Shown: positions 41,171 through 49,990 of the stretch, piece after piece
How the letters are laid out: each line of letters begins with the position of its first letter
Position numbering within the stretch: position 1 is the first letter of the stretch
Source: Oscillospiraceae bacterium
Lineage (GTDB): Bacteria; Bacillota; Clostridia; Oscillospirales; Acutalibacteraceae
Direction of reading: 5' to 3'
Assembly (NCBI GenBank): GCA_015066015.1
Contig: SVPE01000005.1
Location: 1 to 64,000, forward strand
DNA length: 64,000 bases
The notes under the pieces: model-generated
Told to the model about the DNA's origin: nothing
The model's input: only the letters and a program-made list of their open reading frames with translations
The model's database searches: none
Translations under genes and position numbers: made by a program

Positions 41171-41990
41171 ATATTAAATCAAAAATTTTATAAACCAATG
41201 CTTTTTCTGTCGGTGAATAATTTTTGCTTTCTATTAAGCTGTCAACACGGTTTGTGTTGAGTAATTCATATTTTCCGTTATTGAACACTTCTTTTATCTC
41301 GTCAATATGTTTTAAAGTTTCCTCTGAAGATAAATTATCAAAACTGTGTTCATAAAAAACATATTTATGGTTTCCGTCAATAAAAGTCAGTTCAATATGA
41401 TAGGTATATGATTTGTGTGCTTTGTAAATCTTTATAACAAGCTTTTCGGCATTCTCAACATTTACACTGTGTGTAACTCTGTTAAAAGAGTTATAGGTTT
41501 TTAATATGTTCTCATTATCCAGAGTATCCCTCGGAGAAAAACCCAAAGGCATAATTATAAGACTGATAATCAAAAGAACAGAAACAAAAACAACTGTTTT
41601 TTTAATTTTTTCCTTCTGTTCTTCAGCCAGATTCTTTTTGAAATCCCTTGAAAATAAAGGATAAACCTTTAACACCGGTTCAAACATACGTGGCTTGAAT
41701 TTTTTGTTTCCGAATATCGGCTGTCTTCTTTTCAGTCCTGCACTTCCCATCAGAATAAGTGTCTGTGACAATAATAAAGTAATAGGTAAAAAACAAAAGA
41801 TCGCTTTATCATCTGTCTGCGAAGCAATAATGGATGAATCGGAATATGCAATATGCTTCGGAATTACTACATACAACAGGAAAGACAAACCAAAAATAAG
41901 AAAAAACGCTGAAAACAGAATCAATATGTAAATAAAACTATCTGCATGAGACAGCGGAGGCCTTTTTGCTTTCAACTTTTTCTTATTCAT
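41169..41990 (-). CDS. Membrane protein of unknown function
   Basis: 273 aa with three hydrophobic helices (about residues 20-45, 66-86, 131-150) and a polar C-terminal domain of 120 residues with a strand-rich centre (SYTYHIELTFIDGNHKYVFYEHSF). It starts 12 bp after the GH43 gene, last in the operon, and overlaps the terminator stem. I do not recognise a family; a role in cell-envelope function would fit the neighbours. Confidence 0.7.
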   Translation of the reverse strand: MNKKKLKAKRPPLSHADSFIYILILFSAFFLIFGLSFLLYVVIPKHIAYSDSSIIASQTDDKAIFCFLPITLLLSQTLILMGSAGLKRRQPIFGNKKFKPRMFEPVLKVYPLFSRDFKKNLAEEQKEKIKKTVVFVSVLLIISLIIMPLGFSPRDTLDNENILKTYNSFNRVTHSVNVENAEKLVIKIYKAHKSYTYHIELTFIDGNHKYVFYEHSFDNLSSEETLKHIDEIKEVFNNGKYELLNTNRVDSLIESKNYSPTEKALVYKIFDLI

Positions 41991-42002
41991 CTTTCATCAT
42001 CC

Positions 42003-42914
42003 TTAAAGTCCGTATTTCTCAACCAGCCTTTCATACTCTTCATCAGTTATTGACATAACTGAGCCGTGGCGGGGAGAAAAATCCATCTGATAGTCCTCTC
42101 TTGCAACAGGCAAATAGTCGCGGAAATTCTCCGTCTGCTGCATAAAGAAACGGCCTTTTCCATACTCGTCCATAATAAGAAGGTATGTATCTGTACCGTT
42201 GATACGATAAATCTGGCTACCCTCAACACCGCTTGGTGCAAGCGATACCACAACAGGCTTGTCTTCATAGGGTCCGTTAAGATTTTTGCTTGTTACATAA
42301 GCAATAGTCTGATCCTCATCGTGCTTGAAAAAAAGAAAGTAAAGCTTTTCCTTCTCACTGTAGATTATATCGCCGTCAATGGTTTGTATATCGCGACAAT
42401 AAAGAGGCTTCGGCTCGGTAATAAGCGTTTTCATATCCTTAGTGTAGGCATAGTACATGCCTGCTGTATTGTGTTCTTTTGTTGAATGAGCCCAGTAAAG
42501 CATATATGCCTTTTCTTTTTCATCCCACATTGCCTGAGGAGCCCAGGCTCTTGTGGTGTTTTTATATTTTTCACCGAGAGATTTTATATCGATAATGGTT
42601 TCGTCTGTCCAGTCAGTAAGGTTTTCAGATTGCCAGGTAATGAGGGCGTGATTTGACTCCCAGCCCTCTTCACATCTCATATCTGTGCCGACAATGTAAG
42701 TTTTTCCGTCCTGTCCTCTGAAAATAAAGGGGTCCCGTACACATTTTTTCCCCTTTGTCTGAGTAATAATGGCCTTATTGTTATTAAGAGGTTTAAAATC
42801 ATAGCCGTTTTCACTGACGGCAAAATGAAGTCTTTCTTCGCCTTCACCGTTACCGACAAAATATACAAAAAGATATTTTCCGTACCGGCTTTTAACCTTT
42901 ACTGCTGTTTCCAT
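42003..42914 (-). CDS. Glycoside hydrolase family 43-like enzyme
   Basis: 303 aa, single five-bladed propeller without signal peptide. The catalytic-site pattern of GH43 is recognisable: VRDPFIFRGQDGKTYIVGTD near residue 62, the acid/base region RAWAPQAMWDEKEKAYMLYW near residue 120 and DIQTIDGDIIY near 178. It is intracellular, so it would act on imported oligosaccharides (arabinosides or xylosides). ATG follows GGGAGATAA. It lies 17 bp after the MurE-type gene and 12 bp before the hypothetical gene. The exact substrate is not predictable. Confidence 0.8.
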   Translation of the reverse strand: METAVKVKSRYGKYLFVYFVGNGEGEERLHFAVSENGYDFKPLNNNKAIITQTKGKKCVRDPFIFRGQDGKTYIVGTDMRCEEGWESNHALITWQSENLTDWTDETIIDIKSLGEKYKNTTRAWAPQAMWDEKEKAYMLYWAHSTKEHNTAGMYYAYTKDMKTLITEPKPLYCRDIQTIDGDIIYSEKEKLYFLFFKHDEDQTIAYVTSKNLNGPYEDKPVVVSLAPSGVEGSQIYRINGTDTYLLIMDEYGKGRFFMQQTENFRDYLPVAREDYQMDFSPRHGSVMSITDEEYERLVEKYGL

Positions 42915-42931
42915 ATTTTATCTCCCTTGAT

Positions 42932-44392
42932 TTAACCGCGTTTAGCCATTGCTTTGAAAACCTCATCCTTTTCAACAAACGGGATGTTTTCTCCGCAGAT
43001 TTTCATGGTTTCCTCATGACCTTTACCTGCAAGAATGATAATGTCGCCCTTTTGTGCATTCATTATTGCATATTCGATAGCCTCCGCTCTGTCGGGAATA
43101 ATGACATATTCACCACCCTGCGCCTTACAGCTTTCTGCAATTTCTTCACAGATGTTGCGCGGGTCTTCAAAATTCGGATCATCGCTTGTAATTATCGAAA
43201 GATCGGAAAGAGCTCCCGAAACGCTGCCGAGCTCCTGTCTGCGACATTCTGTTCTTCCGCCTACAGATCCGAAAAGTGTAATAACTCTGTTATGCTCATA
43301 AGCCTTTGCAGTATCAATTATGCTTTTAAGACTTACGCCGTTGTGTGCATAGTCAATAATCACGGTAAAATCACTGTCAAGGCTGAGCATTTCACCTCTG
43401 CCTTTTACAAAAACTGATTCAAGACCCTTCGTCTTGCCCTCCTGACCTATACCGAAGAAATCGGCTACAGCAAGAGCAACAAGAGCATTTGAAGCGTTTA
43501 CATCACCGGGAAGTGAAATTCTGTTTTTATTTTCTTTACCGGAATGAAGACAGGTAAAGCTCATACCTAACTTGTTGTTGAATTTTATTTTTTCACAGGA
43601 AACCAGTCTGTAATCGGCATTTTCGCATTCACCGTAGGTTATAGTCTCTCCTTTACAGTTCTGTATAATCACGGGAGCAAAAGGATCGTCTGCGTTGACA
43701 ATTGCCGTCTGACACAAGGGGAAAAGACGGGTTTTCCAATAGGCGTATTCTTCAAAGCTTTCATGCTCATTTGTGCCGATATGATCAGGATAAAGATTTG
43801 TAAAGATACCTAAAGTAAATTCTGTACCGTCGGTACGGTGAGATTTGAGACCGAGAGACGATACCTCGATTGCTACTGCCTTGCAGCCACCGTCAACCAT
43901 CTGTCGGAACATTTTCTGCAACTCATAGCTTTCGGGAGTTGTGTTTACTGTAGGAAGAACTATATCGCCGAATCTTGCACCCACAGTACCAATTATTCCG
44001 GTCATCATACCACCGCAGTCAAGCACACTTTTTACAATATGGGCAACTGTTGTTTTACCTTTTGTACCCGTTATACCGATGACAGCCAGCTCCTTTGACG
44101 GATGACGGAAGAAATTACAGCTTACTTCAGCAAGACATGCTCTTGTATCTTCAACAGTGATAATAACTGAGTCGTCACCGACATCAATTTCATCACTGCA
44201 TATGAAAACACGGCTTCCTTTTTCATAGGCGCTTGCTGCGTATTTGTGACCGTCAGCAAAGGCACCCTTGAGACATACAAAAATTATACCGTCTCCCGCT
44301 TTTCTTGAATCATAAGCTATATCGTTAATTTCTAAGTCAATAAAGCTGTTGCACTTATATTCAACACCTTTTAAAATCTCGCTTAAAATCAT
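42932..44392 (-). CDS. Mur ligase of the MurE type (UDP-MurNAc-tripeptide synthetase)
   Basis: 486 aa: N-terminal uracil domain (1-95), central ATP domain with P-loop GITGTKGKTT (residue 105) and C-terminal domain (from about 325). It adds an amino acid to UDP-MurNAc-L-Ala-D-Glu in the cytoplasm. The C-terminal amino-acid selection motif reads TSDDPNFEDP, whereas enzymes that add meso-diaminopimelate have DNPR. That points to lysine, ornithine or another substrate, or to a paralogue with its own role. The start codon overlaps the upstream membrane gene by ATGA. It is not in a dcw cluster, which also fits a second copy. Confidence 0.85.
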   Translation of the reverse strand: MILSEILKGVEYKCNSFIDLEINDIAYDSRKAGDGIIFVCLKGAFADGHKYAASAYEKGSRVFICSDEIDVGDDSVIITVEDTRACLAEVSCNFFRHPSKELAVIGITGTKGKTTVAHIVKSVLDCGGMMTGIIGTVGARFGDIVLPTVNTTPESYELQKMFRQMVDGGCKAVAIEVSSLGLKSHRTDGTEFTLGIFTNLYPDHIGTNEHESFEEYAYWKTRLFPLCQTAIVNADDPFAPVIIQNCKGETITYGECENADYRLVSCEKIKFNNKLGMSFTCLHSGKENKNRISLPGDVNASNALVALAVADFFGIGQEGKTKGLESVFVKGRGEMLSLDSDFTVIIDYAHNGVSLKSIIDTAKAYEHNRVITLFGSVGGRTECRRQELGSVSGALSDLSIITSDDPNFEDPRNICEEIAESCKAQGGEYVIIPDRAEAIEYAIMNAQKGDIIILAGKGHEETMKICGENIPFVEKDEVFKAMAKRG

Positions 44393-45117
44393 TGCTCTTC
44401 CCTTTCTTTCATTTTCTGAAGTTCCTTTTCTCTTTTAACTTCTGCTCTTTCCTTACGGTAAGCTTCTCTTCTTTCTTTTTTTCCTTTACCGAATAAGCCA
44501 ACCTTGCGGAAAGCCTCTATAAACATTGCCGCAAGGCAACCGCCCGAGCCAAGCATGAGGTCAACCATTGTATCGGTGAGACCTTCAGAATATGGTTTTT
44601 GTCCGTGCTGCATTAAAAAACCGTAGAGCCTGTCCATAGTAAATTCGTAATATTCCCAGCCTACCAGCAGCATAACACCGCAGCCCATTGCAAAAAGTGC
44701 CTGAACGGAAACCTTTATGGGATGCTTTTCACCCTGCATAATACCCGAAAGCACAAAAGCACCGGTAGTTGCAAGATAACCTGCAAAAATATGCTCAGGA
44801 ATGTCTATGCCTTCAAAATCCGTACGGGTATTGAGAGTTGTACCGACTACACAGGCAAGGCAGATAAAAACATTAAGCATTGTCTGAAGATAGTATGGCA
44901 CCTTGGTGATAAAGGATTTTCCCCCGAGAAGCTGAAAAAGATCCCAAAGGTGAGTGAAAATAATTGCAGCTGTTGCCTGAACAAATTCAGAAGTATATCC
45001 GTGAAGCATACCCCATACACCCCAGATGAAAAGAGCCAGCCTGCACGCCCACCAGATATATTGGGTTGCCTTGGGTAAATCAGGTATGGGATTGAGTTTT
45101 TTCTTTTTTATATTCAT
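44389..45117 (-). CDS. YjdF/DUF2238-like membrane protein
   Basis: 242 aa with five to six hydrophobic helices (about 25-45, 50-70, 80-100, 115-135, 145-165, 200-215) and a basic, glutamate-rich tail (residues 220-242). The motif GWEYYEFTMDRLYG and then GLTDTMVDLMLGSGG matches the conserved core of the DUF2238/YjdF family. Start ATG 45117 follows AAAGGA; a TTG six codons earlier is in frame but overlaps it. First gene of a four-gene operon with MurE, GH43 and a membrane protein. Confidence 0.75.
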   Translation of the reverse strand: MNIKKKKLNPIPDLPKATQYIWWACRLALFIWGVWGMLHGYTSEFVQATAAIIFTHLWDLFQLLGGKSFITKVPYYLQTMLNVFICLACVVGTTLNTRTDFEGIDIPEHIFAGYLATTGAFVLSGIMQGEKHPIKVSVQALFAMGCGVMLLVGWEYYEFTMDRLYGFLMQHGQKPYSEGLTDTMVDLMLGSGGCLAAMFIEAFRKVGLFGKGKKERREAYRKERAEVKREKELQKMKEREEQ

Positions 45118-45149
45118 TATATTTTTTCCTTTCAAGACTTAACTGATAC

Positions 45150-45155
45150 ATTATA
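45150..45155 (-). promoter_or_regulatory. -10 box of the yjdF/murE operon
   Basis: Minus-strand TATAAT (45155-45150) with an extended TATGA upstream; the -35 region is weak. Confidence 0.45.
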
Positions 45156-45289
45156 TCATAGCTTTTATTTTTTTTCCACATCAAAAGCAAATTTATGCCG
45201 GACAAAAGCTTCAAAATATAAAATTTTCTCAATCGGTATACATTCTGCACATTCAAGACCTTTTTTTAATTTCAGCTTTTTAATTTCTC

Positions 45290-45318
45290 TTGTAAAATCT
45301 CTCACATTGTGATATCCT
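45290..45318 (+). promoter_or_regulatory. Promoter of the MFS transporter gene
   Basis: TTGTAA (45290-45295), 17 bp, TATCCT (45313-45318), rather weak. Confidence 0.45.
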
Positions 45319-45347
45319 TTTATCAATAAAACAAAAGGAGAAAAAAT

Positions 45348-46697
45348 ATGAGCTCAAAAGAAAAAAAGAAAGCTTCCGGCTTTAAAATGTGGTCTCTCAT
45401 CTGGGGACTCGGCCTTGCGGGTCAGATTTGCTGGAATATGGAAAACCAGTGGTTCAACACCTTTGTTTACACAAAAATTGCAAAAGATCCCTCTATCGTA
45501 ACGGGCATGCTCATCTGTAGTGCCCTTGCAACAACCTTTGCAACCTTTTTCTTCGGCACATGGGCTGACAGAACCGGTAAAAGACGCCGCTTTATTTCAA
45601 CAGGATATATCCTCTGGGGTATTTTTACGATTGCCTTCGGTCTTACCGAATTTATCAGCAAGGATATGTATATGCTCGCTGCAGTCAGCGTTGTTGTTGC
45701 CGATACGGTTATGAGCTTTTTCGGCTCAATGGGTAACGATGCAGGCTTCAATACATGGACAACCGATATCCTCACAGATAAAAACAGAGGTCAGATAGGT
45801 GCCGCGCTTGCAACCCAGCCGGTTCTCGGCACAATTCTCGGCACTGTTGTCGGCGGTCTTATTGTCGGTGAAAACGACAATTATATGAGACTTTTCATCG
45901 TAATGGGTGTTGCCGTTATCATTTTCGGTCTTGTTTCCATGGTTTTCCTTACTGAAGCTGATGACGTTGAGCCTTACAAAAACGGCTCTTTCTTCAAACA
46001 GTTCCTTTCAGTTTTCAATTTCAAAGATTTCATTAAACAAAAGGAGCTTCTTCTTGTTTCAATCGGTGTTATGATTTTCTTTATCGGATTTAACGTATAT
46101 TTTGCATATATAGGTAATTACATCATCTACTATCTCGGCTACACCGCTGATCAGATGGGTATTATTGAGGCTGTTCCCCTTGTGCTTTCAATGACACTTG
46201 CAATTCCTGCATCTATGCTTATTAACCGTAACAAGCATCACCTTGTTTCTGTTGTTGCAATTATTCTTAATGTTATAGGACTTGCAATTCTTGCACCGAT
46301 CACGCCGGATATGATTGATACTTCTAATATTTTCAATCTCAGAATCTGGATCGGCATATTCTTTGTAGGTGCAGGATATATTACTATTCTTCAGACAACA
46401 AAGGTGTGGTCAAAGCAGCTTTTCCCAAAGACAAGCAAGGGACAGTTTGAGGGCATATGGATTCTCTTTTTCGTACTTTTCCCGATGATAGGCGGATCAC
46501 TTGTAGGCGAAGCCGTTGTCAAGCAGACCGGTGAAACCTTCATCAATGAATTAAGCGGAAAAGCTGAATATATACCGAACGGAAACATTTACCTTTACGG
46601 TATAATTTTTGTTGTGCTTTCAGTTATACCATTCCTTCTGACAAGAAAAGATTTCAAAAAAAGACTTGACTCGGAAAAAAATAAAAATGAACTATAA
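45348..46697 (+). CDS. Major facilitator superfamily transporter
   Basis: 449 aa with 12 hydrophobic helices. The loop 2-3 motif reads GTWADRTGKRRRF (residue 66), the usual MFS signature G-x3-D-R-x-G-R-R, and an acidic/basic loop joins the two halves near residue 205-230. The size and the aromatic-rich N-terminus are closest to the glycoside-pentoside-hexuronide/drug branch. The substrate is unknown; a sugar is plausible given the glycosidases nearby. ATG follows AAAAGGAG. Strong terminator behind. Confidence 0.85.
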   Translation: MSSKEKKKASGFKMWSLIWGLGLAGQICWNMENQWFNTFVYTKIAKDPSIVTGMLICSALATTFATFFFGTWADRTGKRRRFISTGYILWGIFTIAFGLTEFISKDMYMLAAVSVVVADTVMSFFGSMGNDAGFNTWTTDILTDKNRGQIGAALATQPVLGTILGTVVGGLIVGENDNYMRLFIVMGVAVIIFGLVSMVFLTEADDVEPYKNGSFFKQFLSVFNFKDFIKQKELLLVSIGVMIFFIGFNVYFAYIGNYIIYYLGYTADQMGIIEAVPLVLSMTLAIPASMLINRNKHHLVSVVAIILNVIGLAILAPITPDMIDTSNIFNLRIWIGIFFVGAGYITILQTTKVWSKQLFPKTSKGQFEGIWILFFVLFPMIGGSLVGEAVVKQTGETFINELSGKAEYIPNGNIYLYGIIFVVLSVIPFLLTRKDFKKRLDSEKNKNEL

Positions 46698-46703
46698 ATC
46701 ATA

Positions 46704-46744
46704 AAAAATCACGGAAAATCCTGATTGATTTTCCGTGATTTTTA
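46704..46744. terminator. Bidirectional terminator
   Basis: A 17-bp stem AAAAATCACGGAAAATC/GATTTTCCGTGATTTTT (46704-46720 with 46727-46743). Confidence 0.85.
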
Positions 46745-47371
46745 TTATTTTCTGTTTTTACACCATTCAGCCATACAGCACTTATCACACTGCGGTCTTC
46801 TTGCAATGCATACTGCTCTTCCGTGAAGTACTGCTCTGTGACAGAAATCGTTACTCTTTTCCGGGGCAATGATGTTTTTCAGTTCAAGCTCAACTTTTTT
46901 AGGATCCTTAGTATTTACAAGACCTAAAAGATTCGTAATTCTGATAAGATGTGTGTCCGCAACAATCGCAGGTTTACCGTAAACATCACCCATAATAAGG
47001 TTTGCCGTCTTTCTTCCTATTCCCGGAAGAGAAGTGAGCTTTTCGATTGAATCAGGCACTTTTCCGCCAAATTCATCTCTTATTTTTATTGCAAGACCTT
47101 TTATGTCACTTGCCTTCTGACGGTAAAATCCGCAGGAAAAAATGATTTTTTCTATATCCTTTTCGTCAGCTTCACAGTAGCTTTCAAGAGCAGGGTACTT
47201 ACTGAAAAGGGCAGGTGTTACTTTGTTTACCCTTTCATCGGTGCACTGTGCCGAGAGCCTCGTTGCAATGAGTAATTCAAGAGGATTTGAAGCATTCAGT
47301 GAACAAAGCGCATCGGGATATTCCTTTTCAAGAGCCTCAACACAAAAGGCTGCTCTTTGCTTTTTTGTCAT
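46745..47371 (-). CDS. nth: Endonuclease III
   Basis: 208 aa, HhH-GPD DNA glycosylase and AP lyase for oxidised pyrimidines. The HhH motif is LPGIGRKTANLIMG (near residue 112), the catalytic Asp lies in VADTHLIRI and the 4Fe-4S ligands follow the C-x6-C-x2-C-x5-C spacing at the C-terminus (VCIARRPQCDKCCMAEWC). Only six bp separate it from ogg, so both repair genes are cotranscribed and divergent from dnaA. Confidence 0.95.
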   Translation of the reverse strand: MTKKQRAAFCVEALEKEYPDALCSLNASNPLELLIATRLSAQCTDERVNKVTPALFSKYPALESYCEADEKDIEKIIFSCGFYRQKASDIKGLAIKIRDEFGGKVPDSIEKLTSLPGIGRKTANLIMGDVYGKPAIVADTHLIRITNLLGLVNTKDPKKVELELKNIIAPEKSNDFCHRAVLHGRAVCIARRPQCDKCCMAEWCKNRK

Positions 47372-47377
47372 CTTTTA

Positions 47378-48196
47378 TCACTCCTTCCGGTTTCTTCTCC
47401 AATGGAAAAGATATTGTTGTGCTATTCCTTCATTTCCCTTAAAAAATTCGGGCAATCCTTCCGGATACATTTCTGACATTATTCTTTTTACCCACACATC
47501 AACGGGAAAAGCTTCTACTCTGCCAAAACCATATAGAAGGGTACATTCTGCGACCTTTGCACCGACACCTTTTATTTTACAAAGCTCAGTACGTGCCTGC
47601 TCAATAGGCATTTTTTCTATTTCTTCAAGAGATATTTCTCCGTTATTTAGCTTTTCAACCGCATCTGCAATGTATTTTCCTCTGAATCCGGCTCTCAGCG
47701 GGGCAAGCTCTTCAGCAGTCACGCCCTTAAGCGACTTATAAGTAGGAAAAGTATAATTTTCATCGTCAAGTCTTTCACCGAAGGTACGGCAAAATCTGTC
47801 AATAATTCCCATTATTCTCGGAATATTATTATTCTGCGAAATAATAAACGAGCACAGAGCCTCCCAGGAATCCTGCCTTAAAATTCTTATTCCATTATAT
47901 TCTCTGTATGCAGTTTGAAAGCTTTTATCACGGCTTAATTCCTCACATATTTTTTTGTAATCTCTGTTTAAATCAAAATATATTTCTATGAGATTTTTTG
48001 TTTCTTCATCATTTGCATCAAGAAAAATAATCTCATTTTCATTCTGCCTGATTTTTATAATTTTGTTTTTAACAACTGCTGTATAAATTCCGTTTTCTGT
48101 CTTTTTCCAACGAAAAGCCTGACCGCAGAAAAGTGTATTTTCAAGATCAAAGCAACTAACTTCTTTTAAAACCAGATTTTTATCTATTTTTTTCAT
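47378..48196 (-). CDS. 8-oxoguanine DNA glycosylase, OGG1-like
   Basis: 272 aa with an OGG_N-type domain (1-105) and an HhH-GPD domain. The catalytic Lys lies in KGVGAKVAECTLL and the Asp in AFPVDVWVKR, both of the OGG1 pattern. The opening region (FDLENTLFCGQAFRW) is the same as the eukaryote-like Ogg branch found in Clostridia. It removes 8-oxoguanine opposite cytosine. First gene of the ogg-nth operon. Confidence 0.9.
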   Translation of the reverse strand: MKKIDKNLVLKEVSCFDLENTLFCGQAFRWKKTENGIYTAVVKNKIIKIRQNENEIIFLDANDEETKNLIEIYFDLNRDYKKICEELSRDKSFQTAYREYNGIRILRQDSWEALCSFIISQNNNIPRIMGIIDRFCRTFGERLDDENYTFPTYKSLKGVTAEELAPLRAGFRGKYIADAVEKLNNGEISLEEIEKMPIEQARTELCKIKGVGAKVAECTLLYGFGRVEAFPVDVWVKRIMSEMYPEGLPEFFKGNEGIAQQYLFHWRRNRKE

Positions 48197-48230
48197 TTTT
48201 ATCCCTATTTTCTATTTTACTTGTAAAACT

Positions 48231-48259
48231 ATTATAATACATTTACAAAGCAAAATCAA
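48231..48259 (-). promoter_or_regulatory. Promoter of ogg-nth
   Basis: Minus-strand TTGATT (48259-48254), 17 bp, TATAAT (48236-48231). Confidence 0.7.
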
Positions 48260-48300
48260 CTTATAGGGTATATTTTGGCGATTTTATTATCAAAAAGCAC

Positions 48301-48329
48301 TTGAAAGAAATATTTTTTTGTGTTAGAAT
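48301..48329 (+). promoter_or_regulatory. Candidate dnaA promoter
   Basis: TTGAAA (48301-48306), 17 bp, TAGAAT (48324-48329). The rest of the ogg-dnaA gap is AT-rich with no clear DnaA box. Confidence 0.55.
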
Positions 48330-48450
48330 TGTAGGGTGTAATATTATGTTTTTATATATGTAATTTTATATTATTATTTAAATATATTAAGAGCGTTACT
48401 TTACAGTCAGTATAAAATAAAGAAATTAAGATAAAAACAGGAGGTAAAAT

Positions 48451-49758
48451 ATGGAATCTTTTGAAGAAATATGGCAACTGGTAAAACAGGAACTTAAAAA
48501 ACAGGTAACAGAAGTTGCTTACAACGTATGGCTCAGTCCTCTTGAATTTGTTAAGTTTGAGAATAATACAGTTTTTCTTTCTATCAGCGAATTCAAGAAA
48601 AACATTATCGCTGATAAATTTATGCAGCCTATAAACAATGCCTTTGAAAATATTCTCGGATTTTCCGTTCAGGTTGTTTTTGTTATTCCCGGCGACGTCA
48701 AAACAAAAACAGAAAATACTGATGACGGAGTTTCACAGTCCTTTGAACATGATTATACATTTGATAATTTTATTACGGGTCCTTCAAACAGATTTGCTCA
48801 TGCTGCTGCACTCAATGTTGCAAACAATCCCGGTCTTACTTATAATCCTCTTTTTATTTACGGTCATTCCGGACTTGGTAAAACTCACCTTCTTCTTGCA
48901 ATAATGAACGAAATAAAGCAGAAAAATCCAAAAGCAGAAATAATTTACACAAGCGGTGAGCTTTTTACAAATGAATTCATTTATTACATCGGAAATCACA
49001 ATACCTATGCTTTTCATGAAAAGTACAGAAAGTGCGATGTTCTTCTTGTAGACGATATTCAGTTTATTGCAAAAACCGAAACAACCCAGGAAGAATTCTT
49101 CCACACTTTCAACGCTCTTAAAAATAACGGAAGTCAGATTGTTCTTACCTCTGACCGTCCACCGAGAGAAATGATGACTCTTGAAGAGCGTTTGCGTACC
49201 AGATTTGAAATGGGGCTTATTGCAGATGTCCAACCTCCCACACTCGAAACCAGAATGGCAATCGTAAAAAAGAAATCCGATGATCTTAATATTATTCTTA
49301 GTGATGATGTTATCAAATTTATCGCTGAAAACATCAAGAAGAATATCCGTCAGCTTGAAGGTATAGTCAAGAAAATCAGCGCATATCGCGATGTTGAAGG
49401 AGCTTCACCCAGTATTGCTGTTGCAAAAAGAGCAATAAGTGATATCATCAACGACAGTCAGCCTCTTCCGGTTACTGTTGAAAATATTATAAACGAAGTT
49501 GCAAGAACCTTTGACGTTTCTGCGACGGATATACGTTCATCAAAGAAAAATGCAAATATTTCTCTTGCAAGGCAAGTTGCTATTTATATCGTTGACCGTA
49601 TTACAGGTCTTTCACTCAAGGCTATCGGTAATGAATTCGGTAACAAACACCATTCAACCATTATTTATTCACTTAAAGAATGTAAGGCAAAAATTGAAAA
49701 AGATGTTGCTTTAAAAGCTACTATTGATGACATTATCAAAAATATAAACGAACAATAA
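48451..49758 (+). CDS. dnaA: Chromosomal replication initiator protein DnaA
   Basis: 435 aa. Domain I (1-80), short linker (to about 105), AAA+ domain with GHSGLGKTHLL (Walker A, near residue 136), LLVDDIQF (Walker B, near 197) and the box VII arginine in EERLRTRFEMG. The C-terminal helix-turn-helix reads GLSLKAIGNEFGNKHHSTII. It binds TTATNCACA boxes and opens the origin. ATG follows CAGGAGG. First gene of the origin operon. Confidence 0.98.
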   Translation: MESFEEIWQLVKQELKKQVTEVAYNVWLSPLEFVKFENNTVFLSISEFKKNIIADKFMQPINNAFENILGFSVQVVFVIPGDVKTKTENTDDGVSQSFEHDYTFDNFITGPSNRFAHAAALNVANNPGLTYNPLFIYGHSGLGKTHLLLAIMNEIKQKNPKAEIIYTSGELFTNEFIYYIGNHNTYAFHEKYRKCDVLLVDDIQFIAKTETTQEEFFHTFNALKNNGSQIVLTSDRPPREMMTLEERLRTRFEMGLIADVQPPTLETRMAIVKKKSDDLNIILSDDVIKFIAENIKKNIRQLEGIVKKISAYRDVEGASPSIAVAKRAISDIINDSQPLPVTVENIINEVARTFDVSATDIRSSKKNANISLARQVAIYIVDRITGLSLKAIGNEFGNKHHSTIIYSLKECKAKIEKDVALKATIDDIIKNINEQ

Positions 49759-49759
49759 G

Positions 49760-49947
49760 TTTTCCACAAACTAACTCACATTCAACACACATTTATCCAC
49801 ATTATACACACAGTGGATTTTTACATTGTTTAATACTCTTTTTATTCAACATTTTTTCTCACATTACAAATTTCTTACATTCCCAGTATTTACAAGGAAT
49901 AAAAAGTCATTTAACAAATTCCGCATATACTACTGCTACTACTATTA
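49760..49947. other. oriC region in the dnaA-dnaN gap
   Basis: Three DnaA boxes are visible: TTTTCCACA (49760-49768), TTATCCACA (49793-49801, perfect) and TTATACACA (49802-49810, perfect), the last two adjacent. An AT-rich stretch follows and ends in CTA CTG CTA CTA CTA TTA (49930-49947), which on the complementary strand is a DnaA-trio (3'-GAT repeat) in the known orientation towards dnaN. This is the likely unwinding site. Confidence 0.75.
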
Positions 49948-49990
49948 AAATCATTTGCTTTATACGCGAAAAAAGAAAGGATGAGTTTTT

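Noticed and set aside
49760-49768. TTTTCCACA as a true DnaA box
   Set aside because: It differs from TTATNCACA at one position, so it is listed only as box-like; the two adjacent perfect boxes are the reliable ones.
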